Shown: positions 30,720 through 39,709 of the stretch, piece by piece
How the letters are laid out: each line of letters begins with the position of its first letter
How positions within the stretch are numbered: position 1 is the stretch's first letter
Origin: a virus
DNA: 40,661 nt
Strand: one strand, 5' to 3'
Virus record (IMG/VR): IMGVR_UViG_3300023106_000007
Span: 1 to 40,661 of that record
Notes under the pieces: model-generated
The model's database searches: none
Seen by the model: the letters and a program-made list of their open reading frames with translations, nothing else
Told to the model about the DNA's origin: nothing
Program-made: the position numbers and the translations under genes

Positions 30720-32258
30720 GTGCACCCCCTAACATTCACACTCCGCCCATATCAAAAGAATGCCTGCGCAAAGATCAGAGACCTGTTGCCACTTGGCGGC
30801 GTGCTCAGGCAATCCCCTGCACGGTCCGGCAAGAGCAAGGAGATAGCAGCATTGGCTTATTGGGCGGTAATGACCGGAAAGGTGCCGCTGATCCTTACGC
30901 ATAGAGGCAAGATCTTTAGGCAATTGGTAGAGCACTGCCAGGCTGTAAAGATTGATGCAAAGTCAGGCAATGTAGGCATATTAAAAGGGCATTGCTACGT
31001 AGCCATGCAGCAGACCATTATAAACAGACCGGCCATCCTTGAGCAGCTTGCCTGCTTGGGGCCTGATCTGCTGATCATCGCAGACGAGGCGCACCGGGGC
31101 GATTTTAATAAAACATTTGATCATTTAAGCGCAGGAAAGGCAGGCAGCGCAGGCCTCATTGGATTCACTGCCACACCCGCGTATAAATGGGCAAAGCACC
31201 TGGATCGCTACTATGCAAATTTCGTAGAAGGGCTGCAAATTGCAGAGCTCACAGCACTGGGAAATATTACACCAATGCGATACTTTGAAATGCGCAATGA
31301 CTTAAGCAAGTTAGTTAAGGCGAATACCGGTGAATTTACAGAGGCCAGCCAGGAGGCAACATTTGATCGCCCCGGTCTTTATGATGGATTATTCGAAGAA
31401 TTGCCAAAGTTTACGTTCAATAAGGCCATCATATTCTGCGCATCTAAGAAATCATGCAATAAGCTACAACAGCAATTTGATCAGCACGCCGGTTCTTACC
31501 GAGCGGTTACAGTTTACAGCGGTATGGCAGCGGGTCCCGCAAACCTCCTCAATTTTGAGCACGGAGACGCAAACGTATTGATCAGCATACGGAGCCTGTC
31601 TGAAGGTTATGATAATAACGCAATTGACCTTTGCATACTTTGGTGCGCAATCGGTAGCCTGCCGCTGTATATGCAGGCAGGCGCAAGGCCATGTACACCA
31701 GCCCCAAATAAGCCATTGTGTACCGTTATTGATTTCGGCGGCAATAACACACGCTTTGGCGGTTCCGCTGACCGCTGCGCCCTTACAATGGATAGGGATT
31801 GGGATTCTATGCGCAAGCCGCCATTGACGCACCCACGCTTACCTTCAGGTGTAGCTGCTATTCAATATTGCCCGCAGTGTGAATACATCCTCAGCGCCCT
31901 GGCTAAGACCTGCAGCAATTGCGGCTATAAGTTCCCGGAAGCGCATGTGCGGATGAAGGAAGGGGAGTTAGTAGAGATACAGGCTCAGGCGGCGCAAGTG
32001 GCAGCCAAGGTAGGAGGATTTATCGGCCGGCGCATCAGCGATCTCCTGCCCTCTGAGCTTGCATTGTACGCTAAAGAAAGAAAGCGCCATGCGCTGTGCG
32101 TTCGTGTAGCAAAAGCAAAGGAGCAGATCGCTCCGGGATGGCTTGCAGCGTATCAGCAGGCGGCAGGATATAAGAACGGATGGGCAAAGCGATTGGTGTC
32201 AGAATTATCAGCGGCACCGGAGGTAAAGATTGAATATTCAGATTTGGTTTGTAAGTAG
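30720..32258 (+). CDS. DEAH-box SF2 helicase with C-terminal zinc ribbon
   Basis: A 512-residue ATP-dependent helicase. Features: Q-motif-like LRPYQ (8-12), Walker A SPARSGKS (32-39), DEAH (122-125), GFTATP and, in the second RecA-like domain, SIRSLSEGYDN. Motif VI reads QAGARPC rather than the usual Q..GR..R. After this, CPQCEYILSALAKTCSNC has a C-x2-C-x10-C-x2-C zinc-ribbon arrangement. The start is GTG (30720), just ahead of the RPYQ motif. A role in phage DNA replication, like UvsW-type proteins, is inferred. Confidence 0.86.
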   Translation: MHPLTFTLRPYQKNACAKIRDLLPLGGVLRQSPARSGKSKEIAALAYWAVMTGKVPLILTHRGKIFRQLVEHCQAVKIDAKSGNVGILKGHCYVAMQQTIINRPAILEQLACLGPDLLIIADEAHRGDFNKTFDHLSAGKAGSAGLIGFTATPAYKWAKHLDRYYANFVEGLQIAELTALGNITPMRYFEMRNDLSKLVKANTGEFTEASQEATFDRPGLYDGLFEELPKFTFNKAIIFCASKKSCNKLQQQFDQHAGSYRAVTVYSGMAAGPANLLNFEHGDANVLISIRSLSEGYDNNAIDLCILWCAIGSLPLYMQAGARPCTPAPNKPLCTVIDFGGNNTRFGGSADRCALTMDRDWDSMRKPPLTHPRLPSGVAAIQYCPQCEYILSALAKTCSNCGYKFPEAHVRMKEGELVEIQAQAAQVAAKVGGFIGRRISDLLPSELALYAKERKRHALCVRVAKAKEQIAPGWLAAYQQAAGYKNGWAKRLVSELSAAPEVKIEYSDLVCK

Positions 32259-32286
32259 CCAATTACTAAATTGCATAAGCATCGAA

Positions 32287-32387
32287 GTGAAACCCGATTG
32301 CTAATATTGATTATTAAGCGCCGGCAGGCGGAAAGGAGCAGACGGCGCAGGCCAGAAGCGGTTTCACACTTTCCCCTGCCGGTTTTT
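32287..32387 (+). terminator. Structured terminator region between two helicase genes
   Basis: The core is CCGGCAGG (32321-32328) with CCTGCCGG (32375-32382), extended by GGAAAG (32330-32335) with CTTTCC (32369-32374), then five T. Two competing pairings exist: GTGAAACC (32287-32294) with GGTTTCAC (32360-32367) inside the loop, and GCGCCG (32318-32323) with CGGCGC (32343-32348), which overlaps the left arm. The region fills the gap between the two genes and ends five bases before the next ATG. Confidence 0.68.
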
Positions 32388-32392
32388 AATTT

Positions 32393-33568
32393 ATGACACT
32401 TTCAAAAAAGCAGCAGCTTTTCTTAGACGAAGCCCTTGCAGGGCAAAACATTTTTCTTACAGGGAAGGCGGGCACAGGTAAGACATTTATTGTAAAATAC
32501 CTTATTGAAAAATTGAAGGCCAAAGGTAAAAAGGTAATTGCCATCGCACCCACCGGAATTGCCGCAAATAACATCGGCGGACAAACAATCCATTCGATGT
32601 TCAGCATTAACCCTTTTGGCGTTGGGGAGTACAAAACATGTAATTTCCTGAAAGGCGAAAAAAGACGCATGCTTGATTTGGTGGATACTATCTTTATTGA
32701 TGAGATAAGCATGCTGCGGCCGGATGTATTAGATGCTATACATTGGACACTTCTAAAGAACGGCTGCGATGGACTACCAAAGAAGCAAATTGTTTTTATC
32801 GGGGATCTTAAGCAATTGCCGAGCCCTGTAGATGATAACACAAGATCCATTCTCTTCAGAACCTACAACGGTGAAGAGTTCTTTGAGGCTAAGATATACC
32901 CCAAATTAAACGTAAACAGCATTGAGCTTGATGAGGTGCTCAGACAAAGCAATGAAGAATTTATCCATGCTTTAAATATTGTACGTGAGGGCGGAAAATC
33001 TCCCTACTTTCGGCAGTTTGTTGGTACAGAACCAAAAGGTATCATCTTAGCACCTTACAATACTACAGTGGATAAATATAATAAAATAGGCTTTGATGCT
33101 ATTAATCAGCCGGCATTGCAATTTGATGCAAAGATTGAGGGTAACGTAAAAGCAGATGACTTCAATCTGCCTACCCGAATAAACGTAAAGAACGGCTGCA
33201 AGATCATGTACTTGGCTAATCAAGTTGGGGGTGAGCTTATAAATGGAAGTTTAGGCATATTCATTACACACCAAGATTGCCACTACATTCGCATAGGCGA
33301 TGTTGATCACGCTTTGGCACCTGTGAAATTCACCAAAAAGCAGTATGTTTTAAACGATGATAAAACCGACCTTGAATTGCAGGAAATAGGCAGCATTGAG
33401 CAATACCCTTTCCGCTTAGCGTTCGCCCTGTCAATCCACAAAAGCCAAGGTCTTACATTTGACGAAGTAACTGTAGATCTTAGCAGGCCATGCTTTGCAA
33501 AAGGTCAAATGTACGTGGCTCTTTCCCGTGTTACAACGCCAGAAGGACTTAGAATTATAACCGAATAA
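32393..33568 (+). CDS. Pif1/Dda-like SF1B helicase
   Basis: A 391-residue helicase of the Pif1/RecD/Dda group. Motifs: Walker A GKAGTGKT (24-31), APTGIAANNIGGQTIHS (motif Ia, 52-68), FIDEISML (Walker B, 101-108), GDLKQLP (motif III), and near the end ALSIHKSQGLTFDEV and MYVALSRV (motifs V and VI). Such enzymes move 5' to 3' on ssDNA. It sits between a DEAH helicase and the primase-polymerase, so replication-fork work is likely. Confidence 0.92.
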   Translation: MTLSKKQQLFLDEALAGQNIFLTGKAGTGKTFIVKYLIEKLKAKGKKVIAIAPTGIAANNIGGQTIHSMFSINPFGVGEYKTCNFLKGEKRRMLDLVDTIFIDEISMLRPDVLDAIHWTLLKNGCDGLPKKQIVFIGDLKQLPSPVDDNTRSILFRTYNGEEFFEAKIYPKLNVNSIELDEVLRQSNEEFIHALNIVREGGKSPYFRQFVGTEPKGIILAPYNTTVDKYNKIGFDAINQPALQFDAKIEGNVKADDFNLPTRINVKNGCKIMYLANQVGGELINGSLGIFITHQDCHYIRIGDVDHALAPVKFTKKQYVLNDDKTDLELQEIGSIEQYPFRLAFALSIHKSQGLTFDEVTVDLSRPCFAKGQMYVALSRVTTPEGLRIITE

Positions 33569-33582
33569 AATTAGCAATTTAT

Positions 33583-36090
33583 ATGAATGAAGATATTTTA
33601 AAAACATCATTCCCGGAAGTAAAATGGCTACATGAAAATGGACTAAGCTTAATACCGGTAAGAGATAAGGCCGAAGGTGATTACCAACCCAAAACCCCAT
33701 ATAAGGGCTGGCGCATACACCAAAAGGAACGTTTAAGCCTGCCCATATTGTGGGGGCAAATGGACACTTATAATACCAATGCGGTAGCGATCATTTGCGG
33801 TGAGGTAAGTGGAAATCTGGAGATTATTGATATTGATGTAAAATATAAGCCGGGTATAGATGCTACTATTTTTATGGCTTTGCGCGGTGCATATCCGGAC
33901 CTTTACAACCGCCTCAGAATCCACAAAACACCATCCGGTGGCTACCACATCCTTTACAGAGTTGCAACAGGCGTGGTGCCCGGTAATCAAAAGCTTGCAG
34001 GCCGTGAAAAATCAGAAGAGGAATTGAAAGCCCAGGCACGCCCCAGGGTTGTAAACTTTATTGAGACAAGAGGAGAAGCGGGATATGCCCTGGCGCCGCC
34101 ATCTGCAGGCTACAGCGTTTTTCAGGATGTATCAATACCTACAATAACATGGGCCGAAAGATGCAGCATTGAGGCTGTAATGCGATCTTTGCATGAGATC
34201 GTAGAGCGCGAGCAGGTTTATAAGCCAAAGAAGGCTGATAATGATTATTATGATGAAAACCCTTTTGAGCATTTCAATAACAGCCCGGAGGCAGAAGATA
34301 CATTAGAGATAGCAGGATGGAAGAAAACGGATGCGCAAAGCAGTGTTTATAATTGGTATACGCGACCGGGAAAAGATAAAGGTATTTCTGCCAGCTTCAA
34401 CAAGCGCAAACGGATCTTTTTTGTATTCACCAGCAGCACCGAACTTGAAGAGCAAAAGGGATATTTCCCCGCTGTTGCCTTGAGTAAGCTGCTGCACGGG
34501 GATGATCGTAAGAAAACCTTTGCCTACCTGGTCCAAAAAGGCTATGGCCGAATAAAGCAAAAGCATGAGCAGCGACTGGTGCACAATAAGGCAATTGCAG
34601 GCAAGCCGCTGCCGGCTAATGCCAGCACAGAGGCAAAAACAGAGCACAGCAAGGAGATTGCCAGGCTGCAGGCAACTTACCCATATGGCATATTCTGGGA
34701 ATTAAACGAGGATGGCCACACTGTTATCAATCGTGAGAAGCTTTACAATGTTGCTGACGGATTAGGATTTAAGCTGCACAACGAAGCGCCGGTGCGCATT
34801 GATAGGTATATAGTGCGCCATCAGACAGAAAGGGCCGTATTTGATGAATTGAAGGCATACATCAAGGAAGAGGATCAGGATGAGTATATGCTCATCGCCA
34901 ACAGCTTTGAGAGCTTTATTCAAAAGAACGGATCATTTACAATCAGCCGCCTTCAATTCCTTCCCGTTGATGAGATTGTAAAGGACAGCAGTAACACATG
35001 CTATAAGTTCTACAACAACGGATATCTGTACATTACCGGAACCGAATATAGCTTTAGGGATTATGAAAGCATAACAGGCCTTATCTGGGAGCATTCTATA
35101 ATGCAGAGAGCATACAATCAGGCACCGGAGGGCGGGCGCTACGTTGACTTCCTTAACCTTGCCACGCCCTACAGCGACCAACAAGCGCACATCCGTAAAT
35201 GTATCGGCTACCTTGCTCACCAATTCAAGGATGAGACCACAGCATATATTGTGGTACTTACCGAGCAGTGCCCGGATCCAAAGCAGGGCGGCGGCTCAGG
35301 CAAGAATATCTTCAGCAGCCTTTTCGCCCAAACAACTACCTATAAATCCATTCCCGGCGACCAGGTAAGCTTTGATACAAAGTTTATGCAGGCTATGAAT
35401 GGTGAGCGGATATTCGCTATTTCCGATGCGCCGCGCAAATTTAACTTCATGTTTCTTAAGGAGCCGAGCTCAGGCAGCGCAATATTGGAAAAGAAATTTA
35501 AGGATCAGCGCACAATAGAAGTTGAGGATATGCCTAAGTTCTTAATACAGACAAACTACAGCTACGAGGTAACTGATGGCGGCTTGCGCCGGCGCATCAT
35601 CGGCATTGAGTTTACAGATTTCTTCACCAAGGCCGGCGGTGTAGATGTTCATTTCGGCTGCCACTTCCCTAAAGGCTGGAGCATTGAAGATTGGCAGGGC
35701 TTTGATAACTTCATCGCAGGCTGCATACGTGATTGGATCGCAGGTGGCAATAAGCTACACCCACAGGAAATGACCACAGGCGGATGGCATAAGCAATTTG
35801 AGCAGACATGGGGCGCTGTAATAACGAATTTTATTGAGCAGGAAATTGAAGGATATTGCTCCCAATCATGGGTAAGCAACGACCAATTTAAGAAGGATTT
35901 GGAGACTTATTACCAGGAAAATTCAATTACAATAAATTATCGTCCGGCCATGCAAAGAATAGTTTCCGCATTCAGGGAATATTCTACTAAACATAATATC
36001 GAGTTTTTGAATGATCAGCAAAGAAAAAATGAGGCAGGTCAAAATTTGAAATATAAGTTCTTTGGAAAGCAAGGAAGTGTACCATTTTAG
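33583..36090 (+). CDS. Primase-polymerase fused to SF3 helicase
   Basis: An 835-residue protein with two modules. Residues ~1-190 are a PrimPol domain: PVRDKAEGDYQPKTPYKGW, IIDIDVK (D83, D85) and KTPSGGYHILYR (H122), plus FIETRGEAGYALAPPSA. Residues ~540-770 are a D5/SF3-type helicase with Walker A GGGSGKN (569-575), ISDAPRKF and RRRIIGIEF. The final Lys-Asn in Walker A differs from the usual GKT/S. The pair makes a priming and unwinding machine; no separate DNA polymerase is seen, so host polymerase may copy the genome. Confidence 0.9.
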   Translation: MNEDILKTSFPEVKWLHENGLSLIPVRDKAEGDYQPKTPYKGWRIHQKERLSLPILWGQMDTYNTNAVAIICGEVSGNLEIIDIDVKYKPGIDATIFMALRGAYPDLYNRLRIHKTPSGGYHILYRVATGVVPGNQKLAGREKSEEELKAQARPRVVNFIETRGEAGYALAPPSAGYSVFQDVSIPTITWAERCSIEAVMRSLHEIVEREQVYKPKKADNDYYDENPFEHFNNSPEAEDTLEIAGWKKTDAQSSVYNWYTRPGKDKGISASFNKRKRIFFVFTSSTELEEQKGYFPAVALSKLLHGDDRKKTFAYLVQKGYGRIKQKHEQRLVHNKAIAGKPLPANASTEAKTEHSKEIARLQATYPYGIFWELNEDGHTVINREKLYNVADGLGFKLHNEAPVRIDRYIVRHQTERAVFDELKAYIKEEDQDEYMLIANSFESFIQKNGSFTISRLQFLPVDEIVKDSSNTCYKFYNNGYLYITGTEYSFRDYESITGLIWEHSIMQRAYNQAPEGGRYVDFLNLATPYSDQQAHIRKCIGYLAHQFKDETTAYIVVLTEQCPDPKQGGGSGKNIFSSLFAQTTTYKSIPGDQVSFDTKFMQAMNGERIFAISDAPRKFNFMFLKEPSSGSAILEKKFKDQRTIEVEDMPKFLIQTNYSYEVTDGGLRRRIIGIEFTDFFTKAGGVDVHFGCHFPKGWSIEDWQGFDNFIAGCIRDWIAGGNKLHPQEMTTGGWHKQFEQTWGAVITNFIEQEIEGYCSQSWVSNDQFKKDLETYYQENSITINYRPAMQRIVSAFREYSTKHNIEFLNDQQRKNEAGQNLKYKFFGKQGSVPF

Positions 36091-36438
36091 TATAATAAAT
36101 TTAAATATAAATATTTGTATAGTTTATTTAATATTTTACTTTATATATTTCGTAACGTTGGTAACACTTGGTAACACTTGGTAAACTTAGTATAACTATT
36201 TGATAATCAATAAAGTAACAGAGGTAGCGAAGATTATTTCTATAATTATATCTAATAAATATTATTATCTTCTTAGTACTTCGTTGAAATGAAACATCAT
36301 TTATTTTTTTACCCTTAGCAACGAGTTTTTTGGCAAAAATGTCTGTTACTCCGTTACCAAAGCCACCAGCGCGGCTTTCAGCGGTAACACTTGGTAACAG
36401 ACATGCAAAAAGGGTGTTACCGAAATAAAAATACAATC
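36091..36438. other. Candidate replication origin: AT-rich, iteron-bearing gene-free segment
   Basis: The first 60 bases are almost only A/T. Then GGTAACACTT occurs at 36160-36169 and 36170-36179 with a related GGTAAACTT (36180-36188) and CGTAACGTT before them. A second cluster has GGTAACACTT (36383-36392), GGTAACAG (36393-36400) and inverted forms GTTACCAA (36353-36360) and GTGTTACC (36414-36421). CTGTTAC at 36343 and GGTAACAG at 36393 form a long imperfect inverted repeat around AAAGCC/GGCTTT. An A/T-rich middle lies between the clusters. It directly follows the primase-helicase gene. Confidence 0.62.
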
Positions 36439-36882
36439 ATGACCATAAAAACTATCAACTCCGAATCACAACTGCAGGCATGGCTATGGGAATATGCCTG
36501 GAATAACTACCCTCAGCTACGGCGTAAGATGTGGGCAGTGCCGAATGATGCAATAGGTGCATGGGTGAGCGCTAAAGATGCAATGCGATCAAATGAGTTA
36601 AAGGCAACCGGGTTACTCAGCGGCGTTTGGGATTTGCATTGCTTTGTTGCTGGTCGCCTGCACATCATTGAGACAAAATTTGGCAAAAATGGCCTTACTG
36701 TGGACCGTGTTGTGAAAGGAAAGAAAATATACGGGCAAAAGGAATGGGGTGAAATCATGGCCGCTGAAGGTGCAATAAGGCACATCTACCGAACGCAGGA
36801 GGAAGGCATTGCCGTGCTGGAAACTATCATCCGATCCCGAAGCGCAGGGTATGGATCAACTATCAAGCATTTTAAACAATAA
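36439..36882 (+). CDS. VRR-NUC family nuclease
   Basis: A 147-residue protein with VRR-NUC features: AVPNDAIG (34-40), KATGLLSGVWDLHC (D65), LHIIETKFGKNGLT (E78, K80) and GQKEWGEIM (Q100). This is the PD-(D/E)xK fold used by phage Holliday-junction or branched-DNA nucleases. I use the ATG at 36439, since an upstream TTG start would lie in the iteron region. It may trim replication intermediates before packaging. Confidence 0.85.
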   Translation: MTIKTINSESQLQAWLWEYAWNNYPQLRRKMWAVPNDAIGAWVSAKDAMRSNELKATGLLSGVWDLHCFVAGRLHIIETKFGKNGLTVDRVVKGKKIYGQKEWGEIMAAEGAIRHIYRTQEEGIAVLETIIRSRSAGYGSTIKHFKQ

Positions 36883-36888
36883 CGACAT

Positions 36889-37773
36889 ATGAGTTTAGGC
36901 ATCCCCTACATGGGTAGTAAAAGGAAATTGGCAGGACCGATACTGCAATTCATAACAGCAAGGCACCCGGCATGCACAGACTTTTACGACCTTTTCGGCG
37001 GCGGTGGATCTGTTTCATTTACAGCGGTACGTGATTACCGTTTCAATGTTCACTACAACGAATTAAACAGCCATATTGTGGCCCTTGTACGTTACTTGCA
37101 GGCGAATAGAACTTTAGAGCCTAAATTTTACGAATGGGTGCCGTGTGCTGAATTTCATAAGCAATGTGAACGTACTGATGCAGATTGGTATTCAGGCTTT
37201 GTGATGAGCTGCTGGGCATTCGGCAATAACCAAAAAGATTACCTATACGGGGCAGAAATACAGGAAATTAAGCGCTTAGCGCATGATTTTATAGTTCATG
37301 GCTGTTTGGAGTCTATGGCCGCCCTTGGGCTTGATATACCGCACTTGAGCGAAATAAAGGATGTGCAGAAAAGGCGGGTAGTTTTTTGTGATTACATCGG
37401 GAAGAGCGGCCGGATGCAAAGTATTGAAATGCTGGAGCACCTTGCACGCCTCCAAAACCTCCAAAACCTCCAATGCAGCAACTTACCTTACGAGGCCGTA
37501 CCGATCACAGGCGCACAACCTGTTATCTACTGCGACATTCCGTATAAGGGTACAGGCGAGTACAAAGAGGGTGGGTTTGACCATAACGCATTCTACCAAT
37601 GGGCTGCTAATTCCCCACATCCTGTTTACATCAGCGAATATGCGGCACCTTTTCAGGAGGTCCACGCCTTCAGGCACCGCAGTAGCTTGTCCGCTACAAA
37701 CAACAAAAAGCAAACTATTGAGAAGATATTTTGGAACGGTAAAGGCAATCCTTTTGTAGGAACTTTATTTTAA
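36889..37773 (+). CDS. D12-class DNA adenine methylase (Dam-like)
   Basis: A 294-residue N6-adenine methyltransferase. PYMGSKRKLAG (6-16) and FYDLFGGGGSVSF (32-44, SAM-binding) are clear; the catalytic motif is DIPY (216-219) in place of the usual DPPY. A 9-bp DNA repeat encodes LQN-LQN-LQC (188-196) in the middle. It may protect phage DNA from restriction or mark it for regulation. Its stop overlaps a candidate promoter for the terminase genes. Confidence 0.88.
   Translation: MSLGIPYMGSKRKLAGPILQFITARHPACTDFYDLFGGGGSVSFTAVRDYRFNVHYNELNSHIVALVRYLQANRTLEPKFYEWVPCAEFHKQCERTDADWYSGFVMSCWAFGNNQKDYLYGAEIQEIKRLAHDFIVHGCLESMAALGLDIPHLSEIKDVQKRRVVFCDYIGKSGRMQSIEMLEHLARLQNLQNLQCSNLPYEAVPITGAQPVIYCDIPYKGTGEYKEGGFDHNAFYQWAANSPHPVYISEYAAPFQEVHAFRHRSSLSATNNKKQTIEKIFWNGKGNPFVGTLF
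37450..37476 (+). repeat. Triple 9-bp repeat inside the methylase gene
   Basis: CTCCAAAAC, CTCCAAAAC and CTCCAATGC lie in tandem and encode LQN, LQN and LQC. Unit length keeps the frame, so copy number can change without breaking the enzyme. Confidence 0.9.
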
Positions 37774-37797
37774 ATTTGCTTATCTGCCCGAACGGGC
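37771..37797 (+). promoter_or_regulatory. Candidate late promoter and leader hairpin before terS
   Basis: TAAATTTG (37771-37778) matches the -7 consensus TAnnTTTG; the nearest TTTG (37753-37756) has only 14 bases of spacing instead of 19. A hairpin with GAAC tetraloop, GCCC-GAAC-GGGC (37786-37797), lies in the presumed leader of terS. It would start the late packaging and head genes. Confidence 0.42.
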
Positions 37798-37810
37798 GTA
37801 AATTCGGGTA

Positions 37811-38386
37811 ATGGCAAAAGGAGCAAAAGTTACAGATGGCACCACAGAGCAGCAAAAGCTGTTTGCGTACGCTTACTTCCAAAATGGGGGCAATGCTACA
37901 CAAGCGGCGATAGAGGCCGGATATTCAAAGAAAACAGCCACTTCGTGCGGTTCCCGGTTGTTAACGTATGAAAATGTTTCAGCATTAATAAAATCACTTA
38001 ACGATCAGGTAAAAGAGCGTGTAATAGTTACTAAGGAGCAGATAGCTAAAGAGTTAATGAAGGTAGGATTTGCTGACTTGCGAAAGGCTTACACGGTAGA
38101 CGGTGCATTGAAGGCAATCCGTGATCTGGATGATGATATTGCAGGGGCTATTACGGGTGTAAAGGTCATGGAAGAATTTGAAGGCAGCGGAGAAGATAGG
38201 CTGAAGATCGGTGAAACGGTTGAAGTAAAATTCAACCCGAAGATACCGGCTCTTGCAGAGCTAAATAAGATGTTTGGGTATTATGCGCCTACCTTGAATG
38301 CGCAAACAGATAAAGAGGGCAACGATGTAATTTGGAACGAACAAAAAACCTATGCGGCTAAACCTGAAGCAGACGCTGGCGCTTGA
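37811..38386 (+). CDS. Terminase small subunit
   Basis: A 191-residue protein of the terminase_2 family: an N-terminal HTH region with QQKLFAYAYFQNGGNATQAA then IEAGYSKKTATSCGSRLL (about residues 16-54), helices around KEQIAKELMKVGFADLRK, and the C-terminal FNPKIPALAELNKMFGYYAP. It recognises phage DNA and starts packaging. It overlaps the large subunit gene by 35 bases. Confidence 0.9.
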   Translation: MAKGAKVTDGTTEQQKLFAYAYFQNGGNATQAAIEAGYSKKTATSCGSRLLTYENVSALIKSLNDQVKERVIVTKEQIAKELMKVGFADLRKAYTVDGALKAIRDLDDDIAGAITGVKVMEEFEGSGEDRLKIGETVEVKFNPKIPALAELNKMFGYYAPTLNAQTDKEGNDVIWNEQKTYAAKPEADAGA

Positions 38387-39677
38387 TTACCTTGAGGATA
38401 ACACCACAAGTGAATTGGAGTATGGCGGTGCTGCCGGTGGCGGCAAGTCGGTGCTTGGGTGCTATTGGCAGATAAAGCGCAGGCTAAAGTACCCCGGAAC
38501 ACGGGGATTAATTGGCAGGGCATCGCTCAAGACCCTCAAGGAAACCACTCTAAACTCCTTCTTTGAGGTGGCACGGCTGCAGGGATTAAAGGCAGGAATT
38601 CACTTTAAGTATAATCAGCAATCAAACATTATTAATTTTTCCAATGGATCAATAATATTCCTGAAAGATTTATTTCAATACCCGGCCGATCCAAACTTTG
38701 ATGAGTTGGGATCTTTGGAGATTACAGATGCTTTCATTGATGAGAATAACCAGATCGTAGAAAAGGCCTGGAATATTGTAAAAAGCCGTATTAGGTACAA
38801 GCTTGATGAGTTTGGATTGATACCTAAGATGATGGGCAGTTGCAACCCGAGCAAGGGATTTATTTACACAAGGTTTTATAAGCCATCAAAAGATGGCACA
38901 TTACCCGCTGATCGTAAATTTATACAGGCGCTTGTAACGGATAACCCGGATATTTCTATTCATTACCGAAACAACCTGCTTACCCTTGATGAAACGAGCA
39001 AGCAGCGTTTGCTTTATGGCAATTGGGAATACGACGATGACAAATCCGTCTTAATGGGTTACGACAAAATAATAGATTGTTTCACCAATGATTTCATACC
39101 GCCGGGCACCAATTACATCACTGCGGATATTGCCCGATTCGGCAAGGATACAACCGTGATCGGATTATGGTCCGGGTATCGGGTAAAGCTATACCAGCAC
39201 AAGGGATTAAGCGTTACGGAAAGCGCAGCCGAGATACGCAGGATTGCGGACAGTAATGGCATCCCGAACAGCAGCATTATTGTCGATGAGGATGGTATCG
39301 GCGGCGGCGTGGTTGATATACTTCGCTGCAAGGGCTTCGTAAACGGCGGGATGCCGCTACCCGAGCCGGAAAGCCCGAAGATCGGAGCTCCGGATAAGCC
39401 CAACTACCTAAACCTTAAAAGCCAATGCTACTACCGATTGGCAGACCGCGTGAACACATCAGGTTTGTACATCGATTGTACTGACCCAACTATTAAGGAA
39501 ATGATCATTGCGGAAATGGAGCAGGTGAAGCAGCACAACATGGACAAAGACGGTAAAAAGCAGGTGGTGCCGAAGGATAAGGTTAAGGAATTAATAGGCC
39601 GCTCACCCGATTTCTCAGACACGCTGATGATGCGGGAATGGTTTGAGCTTAAGCCTAAATATGTCTACATTGGGTAA
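38352..39677 (+). CDS. Terminase large subunit
   Basis: A 441-residue packaging motor. ATPase: Walker A GGAAGGGKS (25-33) and Walker B DAFIDEN (126-132). Nuclease: ADIARFGKD (D259, D266) and IVDEDGIGGGVVD (311-322). It moves DNA into the procapsid and cuts it. The start inside terS is typical for coupled terminase genes. The portal follows after 32 bases. Confidence 0.93.
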   Translation: MRLNLKQTLALDYLEDNTTSELEYGGAAGGGKSVLGCYWQIKRRLKYPGTRGLIGRASLKTLKETTLNSFFEVARLQGLKAGIHFKYNQQSNIINFSNGSIIFLKDLFQYPADPNFDELGSLEITDAFIDENNQIVEKAWNIVKSRIRYKLDEFGLIPKMMGSCNPSKGFIYTRFYKPSKDGTLPADRKFIQALVTDNPDISIHYRNNLLTLDETSKQRLLYGNWEYDDDKSVLMGYDKIIDCFTNDFIPPGTNYITADIARFGKDTTVIGLWSGYRVKLYQHKGLSVTESAAEIRRIADSNGIPNSSIIVDEDGIGGGVVDILRCKGFVNGGMPLPEPESPKIGAPDKPNYLNLKSQCYYRLADRVNTSGLYIDCTDPTIKEMIIAEMEQVKQHNMDKDGKKQVVPKDKVKELIGRSPDFSDTLMMREWFELKPKYVYIG

Positions 39678-39709
39678 AATTATTTATCTTGCCTACAAAC
39701 TCATAAATA

